Positions 54,204 to 63,168 of a stretch of DNA of 64,000 nucleotides are shown piece by piece. The position numbers were made by a program, and so were the translations under genes. Position 1 is the stretch's first letter. Every line of letters starts with the position of its first letter. A model generated the notes under the pieces. The model was not told the DNA's origin. It ran no database searches and saw nothing but the letters and a program-made list of their open reading frames with translations. Origin of the DNA: Lachnospiraceae bacterium KM106-2 (GTDB lineage: Bacteria; Bacillota; Clostridia; Lachnospirales; Lachnospiraceae); the NCBI GenBank assembly GCA_009731425.1, contig AP018794.1, positions 717,960 through 781,959 of the forward strand, given 5' to 3'.

Positions 54204-54233
54204 GGTTCTTAGCGGGTAAAACCGTTATGAATC
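54204..54233 (+). repeat. hairpin at the predicted 5' end of the ftsK transcript
   Basis: GGTTCTTAGCGG pairs with CCGTTATGAATC (11 of 12 including G-T pairs) around GTAAAA, placed exactly at the predicted start site. It could protect the 5' end. Confidence 0.5.
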
Positions 54234-54300
54234 TATTTTATGTAAAGGGAAAATTTTAGCTTTCCAAATTTATTTTTTAATTATCGGGGGAGGAAAAGTG

Positions 54301-56964
54301 ATGGCTACCAAATCAACAGCTCGTAAGAAAAGTACTACGAGTACGGGAACAAAGAAAAGTACAAAGTCAGGCACAAGAAGGAAAAAGTCGCCATCCAAGC
54401 AACAGGTATTTCATGATGAAGTTACTTTAATTGTTACGATCGTCGTATCAATTTTACTTATATTAGGTTTATTTAACTTAGGAGGCGTGGTTGGCAAATT
54501 TTTTGACAATTTGTCGTTTGGATTAATGGGATATTTGGCATATGTATTTCCGTTCCTGTTATTCTGCCAGGTGGCATTTTCAATTGCCAATCGTGGGAAT
54601 GTATATGTAAGAAATAAAGTGATCGGGTTTGGATTATTATGTACCTGTTTTTGCGCAGGATTTCATTTAGTATGTTATTCCTACCTACATAGTTCTTTTC
54701 TGTCATTTTACAGTTTATGTTCTAAAAACCATAATGGCGGCGGTATAATCGGCGCAGCGGTAGGAAATCTATTGAAATCTATGTTTGGCGTGATTGGTGC
54801 AGCAGTGATCTTGATCGCAATGATGTTGATTCTATTTATGTTTATTTCGGACAAACTTCTATTTGCGGAATTAAAGAAATATCATAAGAAAAGACAGAAG
54901 ATCCGTGCGGAACAGAGAAAATATTATGAGGAAATGCATGGTGATGAGTTCGAGGAAGAGGTTGATATCGAACCTTATAATGTCTCATATGCAAGAGAGG
55001 GTGGAGAACCAAATAAACGTAAGGCAAAAACGGTTAATTTCTTACAAGGACTAAAGCAAGATCAGAAACCAAAGAAAAAGGTGGAATTATCTCAAGTTCA
55101 GGAACTGTCAGATCCTAAAGCAGAGGTACCGTTAAAGAAAGAACCGGTAGTTGGATATCCAGATCCTGCAATGGCTAGTGATGATATTGGTGAACCGGTT
55201 TATGAATCGGAGATGAAACAGAAATTTGAGAAGGAACCAGAGCAAGACAAACCACAAGAAGTAGAACCTGTTCTTGATTTCGAGATTACAAGAATGGAAG
55301 AGCCGGAAGAGATGCCTTTTGATGAGCAGGAAGATTTACAAGTAGAACCTATGGGCTTTGAAGAAGCAAATGAAATCTATCAGGAAGAATCGGCTCCTGT
55401 TATCGAGGAGGAAAAACCTACTCATACTAAGAAGGAAACGAAGCAGGAAAATACTTCGGCAGAAACATTAGAAATTCATCCGGATTTAGAAGAAAAGAAG
55501 GAATATGTATTCCCACCGATCAATCTTTTAGCGAAGCCAAAGGGATCGGCAAAAGGAATGAGTGATCGAGAATTAAAAGAGACAGCGGTTAAATTGCAAA
55601 AGACATTGGAGAGCTTTGGCGTAAGAGTTACGATCACGAATGTAAGCTGCGGACCAACAGTAACTCGCTATGAATTACAGCCGGAACAAGGAGTTAAGGT
55701 TAGTAAGATCACAGGTCTTGCAGATGATATTAAATTAAATCTTGCGGCTGCGGATGTTCGTATTGAAGCACCAATTCCAGGAAAAGCAGCAGTTGGTATC
55801 GAAGTTCCGAATAAAGTAAATACTATGGTATCCTTTAGAGACTTGATCGAAGGAAAAGAATTTAAAGAATTCAATTCTGATATCGCATTTGCGGTTGGTA
55901 AAGATATCGGCGGTCAGACCGTCGTTACAGATATTGCTAAGATGCCTCACCTTCTCATTGCAGGGGCTACCGGATCTGGTAAATCAGTATGTATCAATAC
56001 ATTGATCATGAGTATTTTATATAAAGCGAATCCAAATGATGTAAAACTGATCATGGTCGATCCAAAAGTAGTAGAATTAAGTGTGTATAATGGCATTCCA
56101 CATCTTTTGATCCCAGTTGTAACAGATCCAAAGAAAGCAAGTGCAGCCCTTAATTGGGCTGTTATGGAGATGACAGAACGATATAAGAAGTTTGCCGCAC
56201 TTGGTGTTAGAGATATTAAAGGATATAATAGTAAGATCAAAGAGATGGGTTATTCTAACGACCCTAATATTCAAAAGATGCCACAGATCGTTATTATCGT
56301 TGACGAGTTGGCGGATCTTATGATGGTTGCACCTGGTGAAGTTGAGGATGCGATTTGTCGACTTGCTCAGATGGCTCGTGCAGCTGGCTTGCATTTGATC
56401 ATTGCGACACAAAGACCTAGTGTTAACGTTATCACTGGATTGATCAAAGCTAATGTACCAAGTCGTATCGCATTTAGCGTATCTTCAGCGATCGATTCTA
56501 GGACAATCTTAGATGGTTCTGGTGCAGAGAAACTTCTTGGTAAGGGTGATATGTTATTCTTCCCAAGTGGATATCCAAAGCCTGTTCGTATTCAAGGCGC
56601 ATTTATATCGGACCGAGAGGTTAGTGAAGTGGTTGAATTTTTATCGAAAGAGAATGAAGGCCATGTAACGGTGAACCAAGAGTTAGAAGGAAAGATTACA
56701 TCAGCGGTGTCTAGTGAAGGCGGTGGACATGGCGGAAGCGATCGCGATGAATACTTTATCGATGCAGGTAAATTTATCATCGAGAAAGATAAAGCGAGTA
56801 TCGGTATGTTACAACGTGTGTTTAAGGTTGGATTTAATCGTGCCGCACGTATTATGGATCAGTTAAACGATGCTGGTGTTGTTGGTCCGGAAGAAGGAAC
56901 CAAACCAAGAAAAGTATTAATGTCGATGGAAGAGTTTGAACAATACGTCGATGAATATGTATAA
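54301..56964 (+). CDS. ftsK: DNA translocase FtsK/SpoIIIE
   Basis: The 887-residue membrane-anchored DNA pump has a basic Ser/Thr/Lys N-terminus, four transmembrane helices (about 38-185), a long acidic Glu/Pro-rich linker (about 210-400) and the alpha/beta motor. Walker A is [11 protein letters not shown] near 555 and Walker B is [13 protein letters not shown]. The C-terminal winged-helix gamma domain recognises orientation sequences ([19 protein letters not shown] and [11 protein letters not shown]). It moves chromosomes through the division or sporulation septum. GGGGGAGG supports ATG at 54301 (GTG 54298 is adjacent). Whether it is the SpoIIIE or the vegetative paralogue cannot be told, but the tepA-ylzJ context favours SpoIIIE. 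Confidence 0.95.
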   Translation: MATKSTARKKSTTSTGTKKSTKSGTRRKKSPSKQQVFHDEVTLIVTIVVSILLILGLFNLGGVVGKFFDNLSFGLMGYLAYVFPFLLFCQVAFSIANRGNVYVRNKVIGFGLLCTCFCAGFHLVCYSYLHSSFLSFYSLCSKNHNGGGIIGAAVGNLLKSMFGVIGAAVILIAMMLILFMFISDKLLFAELKKYHKKRQKIRAEQRKYYEEMHGDEFEEEVDIEPYNVSYAREGGEPNKRKAKTVNFLQGLKQDQKPKKKVELSQVQELSDPKAEVPLKKEPVVGYPDPAMASDDIGEPVYESEMKQKFEKEPEQDKPQEVEPVLDFEITRMEEPEEMPFDEQEDLQVEPMGFEEANEIYQEESAPVIEEEKPTHTKKETKQENTSAETLEIHPDLEEKKEYVFPPINLLAKPKGSAKGMSDRELKETAVKLQKTLESFGVRVTITNVSCGPTVTRYELQPEQGVKVSKITGLADDIKLNLAAADVRIEAPIPGKAAVGIEVPNKVNTMVSFRDLIEGKEFKEFNSDIAFAVGKDIGGQTVVTDIAKMPHLLIAGATGSGKSVCINTLIMSILYKANPNDVKLIMVDPKVVELSVYNGIPHLLIPVVTDPKKASAALNWAVMEMTERYKKFAALGVRDIKGYNSKIKEMGYSNDPNIQKMPQIVIIVDELADLMMVAPGEVEDAICRLAQMARAAGLHLIIATQRPSVNVITGLIKANVPSRIAFSVSSAIDSRTILDGSGAEKLLGKGDMLFFPSGYPKPVRIQGAFISDREVSEVVEFLSKENEGHVTVNQELEGKITSAVSSEGGGHGGSDRDEYFIDAGKFIIEKDKASIGMLQRVFKVGFNRAARIMDQLNDAGVVGPEEGTKPRKVLMSMEEFEQYVDEYV

Positions 56965-56978
56965 AGTAGGAGAAGATC

Positions 56979-57866
56979 ATGTTAGGCTGGCTTGTTGTAA
57001 ATGAATTTTTGACTTCTAATAAATATAGTACATTAAATGACTGGTTATTAGAGGCGGCAAAGAAACTTGATATTAATTTAGTGCAGAAAACGAATGCAGA
57101 GTTAATGGTTGGCTGTCTTGAGGATGTTTTAGAAAAAGAAGAGACACCTGATTTTGTCTTGTTTTGGGACAAAGACATTCGCTTAGCCAAAGCACTCGAA
57201 CAAAGAGGTATGAGAGTGTTTAATTCTTCTTTGCCTATTGAAATATGTGATGATAAGTCTTATACCGAACTAGTACTACGTAATGCTGGAATTCCAATGC
57301 CAAAGACGATTCTTGCACCAAAGACCTTTGATACAGTAGGTTATTGTGATCAGCAATTCTTAGAAGTCGTAATCCAGAAATTTGGTTTCCCATTTGTAGT
57401 AAAAGAATGTTTTGGATCCTTTGGTCAGCAAGTATATCTATGTAAAGACCGAAAGGATCTAGGAGATATCCTTTCTCTTACAGGAGCAAAACCAATCTTA
57501 TTTCAAGAGTTTATTGAAAGTAGTTTTGGAAAAGATGTTAGAATTCAAGTGGTTGGAGAAAAGGTGATTGCTTCTATGTATCGCTATTCAGAAAATGGTG
57601 ATTTTAGAGCTAATATCAGTAATGGTGGTAAGATGAAACCATATACTCCATCTGAAGAAGAGAAAGACCTTGCGATTAAATGCTGTCAAATCATTGGATT
57701 AGACTTTGCAGGAGTCGATCTACTATTTGGAGAGAACGGGAAGATACTCGTATGTGAGGTTAACTCGAATGCACATTTTAAAAATATCAGTGATTGTACT
57801 CATGTCGATGCAGCATGGCATATCTTAGATTATATTAAAAAGAAGCTGAAAGGGGAATTAGCTTAA
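56979..57866 (+). CDS. RimK-like ATP-grasp ligase
   Basis: The 295-residue protein has an N-terminal pre-ATP-grasp domain (about 1-95), then ATP-grasp motifs: SYTELVLRNAGIPMPKTI, the phosphate loop VVKECFGSFGQQV, the ATP-binding strand LFQEFIESSFGKDVRIQVVG and the metal-binding VCEVNSNAHF (Glu-x-Asn). RimK-like enzymes join a carboxylate to an amine using ATP, often adding Glu or other amino acids to a peptide or small molecule. It follows ftsK by 14 nt. A second ligase lies 170 nt downstream. Confidence 0.88.
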   Translation: MLGWLVVNEFLTSNKYSTLNDWLLEAAKKLDINLVQKTNAELMVGCLEDVLEKEETPDFVLFWDKDIRLAKALEQRGMRVFNSSLPIEICDDKSYTELVLRNAGIPMPKTILAPKTFDTVGYCDQQFLEVVIQKFGFPFVVKECFGSFGQQVYLCKDRKDLGDILSLTGAKPILFQEFIESSFGKDVRIQVVGEKVIASMYRYSENGDFRANISNGGKMKPYTPSEEEKDLAIKCCQIIGLDFAGVDLLFGENGKILVCEVNSNAHFKNISDCTHVDAAWHILDYIKKKLKGELA

Positions 57867-57882
57867 CGGCATCCCCTTTTTC
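57849..57882 (+). terminator. terminator overlapping the end of the first ATP-grasp gene
   Basis: AAAGGGGA pairs with TCCCCTTT around a loop that contains the stop codon, followed by T residues. Confidence 0.7.
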
Positions 57883-57889
57883 TTACTTT

Positions 57890-57988
57890 CATAGTAAAGT
57901 CCTCCGAACTTTACTATGAAAAAACGCTCCGCTATGGATGCACACTTAGGGGAGTGGAAGATGTCGCAAAAGGATGCGACATTCCCCT
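57890..57988. repeat. hairpin cluster between the ATP-grasp genes
   Basis: CATAGTAAAGT pairs perfectly with ACTTTACTATG (57890-57918). A second structure pairs AGGGGA and ATGTCGCA with TGCGACAT and TCCCCT (57948-57988), with a 7-nt bulge on one side. Confidence 0.75.
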
Positions 57989-58035
57989 TCGTTCCGTTAT
58001 TTTGAAAATAATATTGATACGAAAGGATGAATAGA

Positions 58036-58905
58036 ATGAAAGCATGGCTGATCTATGACACAGATGGCGCAAGAAAGAATGCGGCCTATATCAAGATGCA
58101 TGAAGAGGAAGGAAAAAAATTAGGAATTGAATTTATTGTACTGTATACGGAGAGAATTACTTATGGTATTAAGAGCGGAATTTGGTTTCTAGAATACGAT
58201 GGAAAAACGATGGAGAGACCGGATTTTGTAATTAATCGAAGCATTAATCCTCTTTTGTCAAAACAGCTTGAGTATATGCAGTATCCTCTGTTTAATGATG
58301 CAAAGACGGCAACAATCTGCAATGATAAGGCTAGAACTTATCAGTATGTTGCAAGCTTATCAATTCCAATGGTAGATACCCTGTTTGTTAATAATCGAAT
58401 TCTACGTTCTACATTAGAAAATGCAGAGGATAAGAAAGTAATCAAGGCTGTGGCAGGACATGGCGGCAGCCAAGTCTGCCTATATGATCCTTCTAGTATG
58501 GGAGAAAAAGAGATGGAAGCTATCTTAAAGATAATGAATGACTCTGATGTAGTAGTTCAACCCTATGTAGAAGGAAGAAAGCAAGATTTACGAGTGTATG
58601 TAATTGGTGATAAAATAGTCGGAGCTGTATTACGTCATGCAAAAAGCGGATTTAAAAGCAATTATTCTTTAGGTGGCGAAGTGAGCAGTTATCAGTTATC
58701 CGAGCAAGAAGTAGCAGTTGTAGATAAGATATGCAATGCTTTTCAATTCGGTTTGGTAGGGATTGACTTTCTAATTGGAAGTAACGGTGAATTAATCTTT
58801 AATGAGATTGAAGATGTTGTCGGAGCTAGAATGTTATATGCAACTTCAGATATTAACTTAGTAAGAGAATATTTACAATTTATTATTCGCACAGCTAATT
58901 TATAA
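58036..58905 (+). CDS. second RimK-like ATP-grasp ligase
   Basis: The 289-residue protein is a distant relative of the preceding ligase. It has a substrate domain (1-95, with RPDFVINRSINPLLSKQLE), TYQYVASLSIPMVDTLFV, the phosphate loop KAVAGHGGSQV, VVQPYVEGRKQDLRVYVIG and the metal-binding FNEIEDVVGARML. The last motif is Asn-Glu-Ile-Glu in place of the usual Glu-x-Asn, so the metal site is modified. AAAGGA supports ATG at 58036 over 58027. The pair may act on related substrates, for example successive additions; unproven. Confidence 0.85.
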   Translation: MKAWLIYDTDGARKNAAYIKMHEEEGKKLGIEFIVLYTERITYGIKSGIWFLEYDGKTMERPDFVINRSINPLLSKQLEYMQYPLFNDAKTATICNDKARTYQYVASLSIPMVDTLFVNNRILRSTLENAEDKKVIKAVAGHGGSQVCLYDPSSMGEKEMEAILKIMNDSDVVVQPYVEGRKQDLRVYVIGDKIVGAVLRHAKSGFKSNYSLGGEVSSYQLSEQEVAVVDKICNAFQFGLVGIDFLIGSNGELIFNEIEDVVGARMLYATSDINLVREYLQFIIRTANL

Positions 58906-58979
58906 GTAGTCATTTATAAGCTTATTAAATAAAAGAAAGAATGAATTTGCAAAAAAAGGGTGAATTTGTCACTGAAGAA

Positions 58980-58988
58980 TGTTATAAT
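58980..58988 (+). promoter_or_regulatory. extended -10 promoter for fhs
   Basis: TGTTATAAT is a perfect extended -10; no good -35 at normal spacing. Confidence 0.5.
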
Positions 58989-59041
58989 GTTGATGTTTCA
59001 AAAAACAATAAAAGATTCAATTCTTAGGAGGTAGTATTTTA

Positions 59042-60712
59042 ATGAAAACAGATATTCAGATCGCACAGGAATCTGAGCTTGTGCATATTAGAGAAGTAGC
59101 AAAACGTCTTGACATTAAAGAAGACGATCTAGAATTTTACGGAAAATATAAAGCGAAACTATCCGATGAATTGATGGATGAAATAAAGGATAAAGAAGAT
59201 GGAAAGCTGATCTTAGTAACGGCAATCAATCCAACTCCAGCAGGAGAGGGAAAGACGACAATTACAGTTGGACTTGGAGAAGCCTTCGGTCGATTAAATA
59301 AGAAATCAGTGATCGCACTGAGAGAGCCATCTCTTGGACCATGCTTTGGAATTAAAGGCGGAGCAGCTGGCGGTGGTTATGCTCAAGTTGTTCCTATGGA
59401 AGATCTTAATCTTCACTTTACAGGAGATTTTCATGCAATTACGTCGGCTAATAATCTATTAGCAGCTATGTTAGATAATCATATGCAACAAGGAAATGAG
59501 CTTGGAATCGATCCAAATCAAGTAGTTTGGAAACGATGTATTGACATGAATGACCGTGTGTTGCGCAATGTTATTGTCGGTTTAGGACGTAAAGTGGATG
59601 GTGTAGTTCGTGAAGATCACTTTATCATTACGGTTGCATCTGAAATTATGGCAATTCTTTGTCTTGCTAATGATATGAAAGACTTAAAAGAACGTCTTGG
59701 TAAGATCATCGTTGCCTACACTTATGATGGAAAGCCAGTTACAGCAAAAGAGATCAAAGCGGTAGGATCCATGGCTGCGTTATTAAAAGATGCTCTTAAA
59801 CCAAACTTAATTCAGACACTAGAGCATACACCAGCTATCGTTCATGGCGGACCATTTGCCAATATCGCTCATGGATGCAATAGTGTAAAAGCAACAAAGA
59901 CAGGACTTAAATTAGCGGATTATGTGATCACAGAAGCAGGATTTGGTGCTGATCTTGGAGCTGAAAAATTCTTTGATATCAAATGTCGTATGGCTGGATT
60001 AAAACCGGATGCTGTCGTATTAGTAGCAACCGTTCGTGCTCTAAAATATAACGGTGGAGTTGCAAAAGACCAATTATCAGTACCGAACTTAGAAGCGTTA
60101 AGACAAGGAATCTGTAACTTGGAGAAGCATATCGAAAATGTTCAGAAGTTTGGGGTTCCAGTTGTTGTAACCTTAAATAAATTTGTAACAGATACAGAAG
60201 AAGAGCTTGCCTTTGTAAAACAGTTCTGTGAAGAACGTGGTTGTGAATTCGCTTTAGCAGAAGTTTGGGAAAAAGGTGGCGAAGGCGGAATCGAGCTAGC
60301 TCATAAAGTATTAACGGCAATTGAAGAAAAAGAAAATCATTTCAAATTCTTATATGATGTGAAAAATCCAATTAAAACGAAGATTGAGACGATCGCGAAA
60401 GAGATCTATGGTGCTGGTGAAGTTACCTATGATCCTGCTGCTAAGAAAGCAATTGCGAAGATCGAAGAGATTGGATATGGCGATCTGCCGGTATGTATGG
60501 CAAAGAATCAGTATTCCTTATCAGATGATAAGACAAAGCTCGGTCGTCCAACTGGATTTAAGATGAATATCAGAGAAGTATATGTAAATGCAGGTGCAGG
60601 TTTTGTTGTTGCAATTACCGGAACGGTAATGACGATGCCTGGTCTATCTAAGAATCCTGCTGCGTATAATATAGATGTAGATGATAACGGGGTTATCACA
60701 GGCTTATTCTAA
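59042..60712 (+). CDS. fhs: formate-tetrahydrofolate ligase
   Basis: The 556-residue enzyme makes 10-formyl-THF from formate, THF and ATP, feeding purine and one-carbon metabolism and, in acetogens, the Wood-Ljungdahl pathway. The P-loop-like [16 protein letters not shown] (near 63-78), [34 protein letters not shown] and [15 protein letters not shown] are diagnostic. Length is normal for the monofunctional bacterial enzyme. TTAGGAGG precedes the ATG. It is a single-gene transcript. Confidence 0.97.
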   Translation: MKTDIQIAQESELVHIREVAKRLDIKEDDLEFYGKYKAKLSDELMDEIKDKEDGKLILVTAINPTPAGEGKTTITVGLGEAFGRLNKKSVIALREPSLGPCFGIKGGAAGGGYAQVVPMEDLNLHFTGDFHAITSANNLLAAMLDNHMQQGNELGIDPNQVVWKRCIDMNDRVLRNVIVGLGRKVDGVVREDHFIITVASEIMAILCLANDMKDLKERLGKIIVAYTYDGKPVTAKEIKAVGSMAALLKDALKPNLIQTLEHTPAIVHGGPFANIAHGCNSVKATKTGLKLADYVITEAGFGADLGAEKFFDIKCRMAGLKPDAVVLVATVRALKYNGGVAKDQLSVPNLEALRQGICNLEKHIENVQKFGVPVVVTLNKFVTDTEEELAFVKQFCEERGCEFALAEVWEKGGEGGIELAHKVLTAIEEKENHFKFLYDVKNPIKTKIETIAKEIYGAGEVTYDPAAKKAIAKIEEIGYGDLPVCMAKNQYSLSDDKTKLGRPTGFKMNIREVYVNAGAGFVVAITGTVMTMPGLSKNPAAYNIDVDDNGVITGLF

Positions 60713-60719
60713 GCGAAAG

Positions 60720-60766
60720 AAGGCTGTCACGAATAGATACGATGAAGTATCTGCGTGACAGCCTTT
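60720..60766 (+). terminator. rho-independent terminator after fhs
   Basis: A perfect 12-bp stem (AAGGCTGTCACG with CGTGACAGCCTT) enclosing an inner AGATAC/GTATCT stem, then a T-rich tract. Confidence 0.9.
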
Positions 60767-60834
60767 CTACTTTCTTTCTTTAATATACTAAAGCTTGTAA
60801 TCAATGTTATAAGAAATAACTATAAATAAAGGAA

Positions 60835-60863
60835 TTGCGAATAATGACGGAAAAGCGTATAAT
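60835..60863 (+). promoter_or_regulatory. sigma-A-type promoter for punA
   Basis: TTGCGA and consensus TATAAT with a 17-nt spacer, 38 nt before the ATG. Confidence 0.7.
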
Positions 60864-60901
60864 TTTGGAGTAGGAAAAAATAAAGGAAAAATAATGTAAG
60901 A

Positions 60902-61735
60902 ATGGAAACGAATACAAAATTATTGAATTGCTATGAGTACATAAAAAATAGAATCCATTTTAAACCAGAGATCGGTATTGTCCTCGGATCTGGATTAGGA
61001 TCATTAGCAGAAGAAATCGATGTGATCGATAGGATTGAATATAAGGACATAGAAGGATTCCCAATATCAACTGTAATGGGACATGCTGGCAGATATGTAT
61101 TTGGATATCTAAATCAAGTTCCTGTCGTAATTATGCAGGGGCGGGTTCATTACTATGAAGGATACGATATGAAAGATGTCGTATTACCAATTCGCTTGAT
61201 GAAGCTGATGGGAATTACAACTTTATTTTTAACCAATGCAGCTGGTGGAGTGAACTATGATTTTAAGGCTGGTGATCTCATGTTAATTACAGACCAGATC
61301 AGTTCGTTTGTACCATCGCCTCTAATCGGACCTAATTTAGATTCTTTAGGAGAGCGATTTAGCGATATGAGTGAGATCTATGATAAAGAACTACAAGAGA
61401 TCATTAAGAAAACAGCAGAAAGCCTTTCTATTGATTTAAAAGAAGGTGTCTATATCCAGCTTAGCGGACCAAACTTTGAGACACCAGCAGAAGTGAGAAT
61501 GTGCAGAATACTTGGAGCCGATGCCGTCGGGATGAGTACTGCATGTGAAGCGATTGCAGCAAATCATATGAAGTTACATATATGTGGAATATCCTGTATT
61601 TCCAATCTAGGATGCGGGATGACAGAAAAACCATTAAGCCATTTAGAAGTACAAGAGACTGCCGACCGGGTATCGGATCAGTTTAAGATACTGATGAAGG
61701 AATCGGTGACAGCAATTTACGATCAGAAAAAATAA
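60902..61735 (+). CDS. punA: purine-nucleoside phosphorylase (trimeric PNP/MTAP type)
   Basis: The 277-residue enzyme cleaves guanosine- and inosine-type nucleosides with phosphate. The phosphate-binding GIVLGSGLGSLAEEI, the strand VVIMQGRVHYYEGY, TLFLTNAAGGVN, and the base-binding LSGPNFETPAEVRM and DAVGMSTACEAI are the family motifs. Length is normal. It is followed 54 nt later by a BMP-family lipoprotein and an ABC ATPase, so imported nucleosides would be broken down by this enzyme. Confidence 0.95.
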   Translation: METNTKLLNCYEYIKNRIHFKPEIGIVLGSGLGSLAEEIDVIDRIEYKDIEGFPISTVMGHAGRYVFGYLNQVPVVIMQGRVHYYEGYDMKDVVLPIRLMKLMGITTLFLTNAAGGVNYDFKAGDLMLITDQISSFVPSPLIGPNLDSLGERFSDMSEIYDKELQEIIKKTAESLSIDLKEGVYIQLSGPNFETPAEVRMCRILGADAVGMSTACEAIAANHMKLHICGISCISNLGCGMTEKPLSHLEVQETADRVSDQFKILMKESVTAIYDQKK

Positions 61736-61789
61736 TCCTAATGTAGGTTATTTTATATAAGGCGGGAAGCCAAGAAGGAGGAAGTTTAA

Positions 61790-62965
61790 ATGAAAAAAGT
61801 AATTGCAGTGTTATTAAGTATTGCAATGGTAGCAACATTATTAACTGGATGCGGTAGCAAAGGTAGTAATGATTCCAAATCTGGTGAAACAAAGAACGAA
61901 GATACAAAGAAAGATTCAAAATCTGAAAAGGCTTTAAAAATCGCAATCGTAAGTAGTCCATCTGGTGTAGATGATGGTAGTTTTAATGAAGATAACTACA
62001 ATGGTATCTTATCATTTATCAAGAATCATCCTGATTCAAAAGTAACTCCAGTTAAAGAACCAACTGGTGATACAGCAGCTGCTATTAAAGCAGTAAGTGA
62101 TATCGTAGCTGATTATGATGTCATCGTATGTTGTGGTTTCCAATTTGCTGGAATTGCTACATTAGCACAGGATAATCCTAATGTTGATTTTATCTTAGTT
62201 GATGCTAATCCAACAGATGCAAATGCTAAAGATACAGAAGTAGATAATATTTATGCTATGACATTCGCAGAACAAGAAAGTGGTTTCTTCGCTGGTATGT
62301 CTGCAGCACTTGAATCAAAAACTAAAAAAGTTGCAGTTGTAAATGGTATTGCTTATCCATCAAATGTTAACTATCAATATGGTTTTGAATCTGGTGTTAA
62401 CTATGCAAATAAGAAATATAATACAGGTGTTAAGATCGTAGAATTACCTTCTTACGCTGGTAAAGATGTGACAAAGAAAAATGTTGGTGGTAACTACATT
62501 GGTACTTTCTCTGATCAAGCAACTGGTAAAGTTGTAGGTAATGCATTAATTAAAGAAGGATGTGATATCCTTTTCGTAGCAGCAGGTGGTTCAGGAAATG
62601 GTGTATTTACAGCTGCTAAAGAAGCAAAAGATGTTAAAGTTATCGGATGTGACGTAGATCAATACGATGATGGTAAAAACGGCGATAAGAACATTGTTTT
62701 AACAAGTGGTCTTAAAGTAATGGGTAAAAATGTTGAAAAACAATTAGAAAACATTTTAGCTGGTAAATTCAAAGGCGGAAACGTATTACTTCAAGCTGAT
62801 ACAGATTCTACTGGATATGTAAAAGAAGAAGGTAGATGCCAATTATCTGCTGATACAATTAAGAAAGTAGATGCTGCTTATACATTAGTAAAAGACGGTA
62901 CGATCGTTCCTGCATCTAACTTCAATAAATTAACACCTGAGAAATTTACTGGAATTGATAAATAG
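61790..62965 (+). CDS. BMP-family substrate-binding lipoprotein, probably nucleoside-specific
   Basis: The 391-residue lipoprotein has a signal peptide with lipobox LTGC (Cys21), a Ser/Lys/Asp linker and a two-lobe BMP domain (about 45-380) with VDDGSFNEDNYNGIL, VIVCCGFQFAGIATLAQ, FAEQESGFFAGMSAAL and ILFVAAGGSGNGVFTAA. BMP proteins such as PnrA/TmpC bind purine nucleosides. The following ABC ATPase and upstream punA agree with a nucleoside importer. Codon use is strongly biased, as expected for an abundant binding protein. GGAGGAAG precedes the ATG. Confidence 0.92.
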   Translation: MKKVIAVLLSIAMVATLLTGCGSKGSNDSKSGETKNEDTKKDSKSEKALKIAIVSSPSGVDDGSFNEDNYNGILSFIKNHPDSKVTPVKEPTGDTAAAIKAVSDIVADYDVIVCCGFQFAGIATLAQDNPNVDFILVDANPTDANAKDTEVDNIYAMTFAEQESGFFAGMSAALESKTKKVAVVNGIAYPSNVNYQYGFESGVNYANKKYNTGVKIVELPSYAGKDVTKKNVGGNYIGTFSDQATGKVVGNALIKEGCDILFVAAGGSGNGVFTAAKEAKDVKVIGCDVDQYDDGKNGDKNIVLTSGLKVMGKNVEKQLENILAGKFKGGNVLLQADTDSTGYVKEEGRCQLSADTIKKVDAAYTLVKDGTIVPASNFNKLTPEKFTGIDK

Positions 62966-63000
62966 TTTATAGCAATATAATAGTTTACAAATTCCATACA

Positions 63001-63042
63001 GTTGCTGCCATTGGCCCTAATAGGCTCTGGCAGCAGCTTTTC
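63001..63042 (+). terminator. terminator or attenuator after the binding protein
   Basis: GTTGCTGCCA pairs with TGGCAGCAGC (one G-T pair) with an inner GCC/GGC pair and a T run. It probably lets the binding protein be made in excess over the membrane components. Confidence 0.8.
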
Positions 63043-63168
63043 TCACTTTATAGATATGTCTTAAGTAATCCGAATTAAAATAGAAATCATAGTTTATGAT
63101 TTTGTATTTTCCTAAGGGTAAGAGAGTCCTTAGCTTTAGGAAAGTACGAAAGGAAAAGGAGAAAATAG

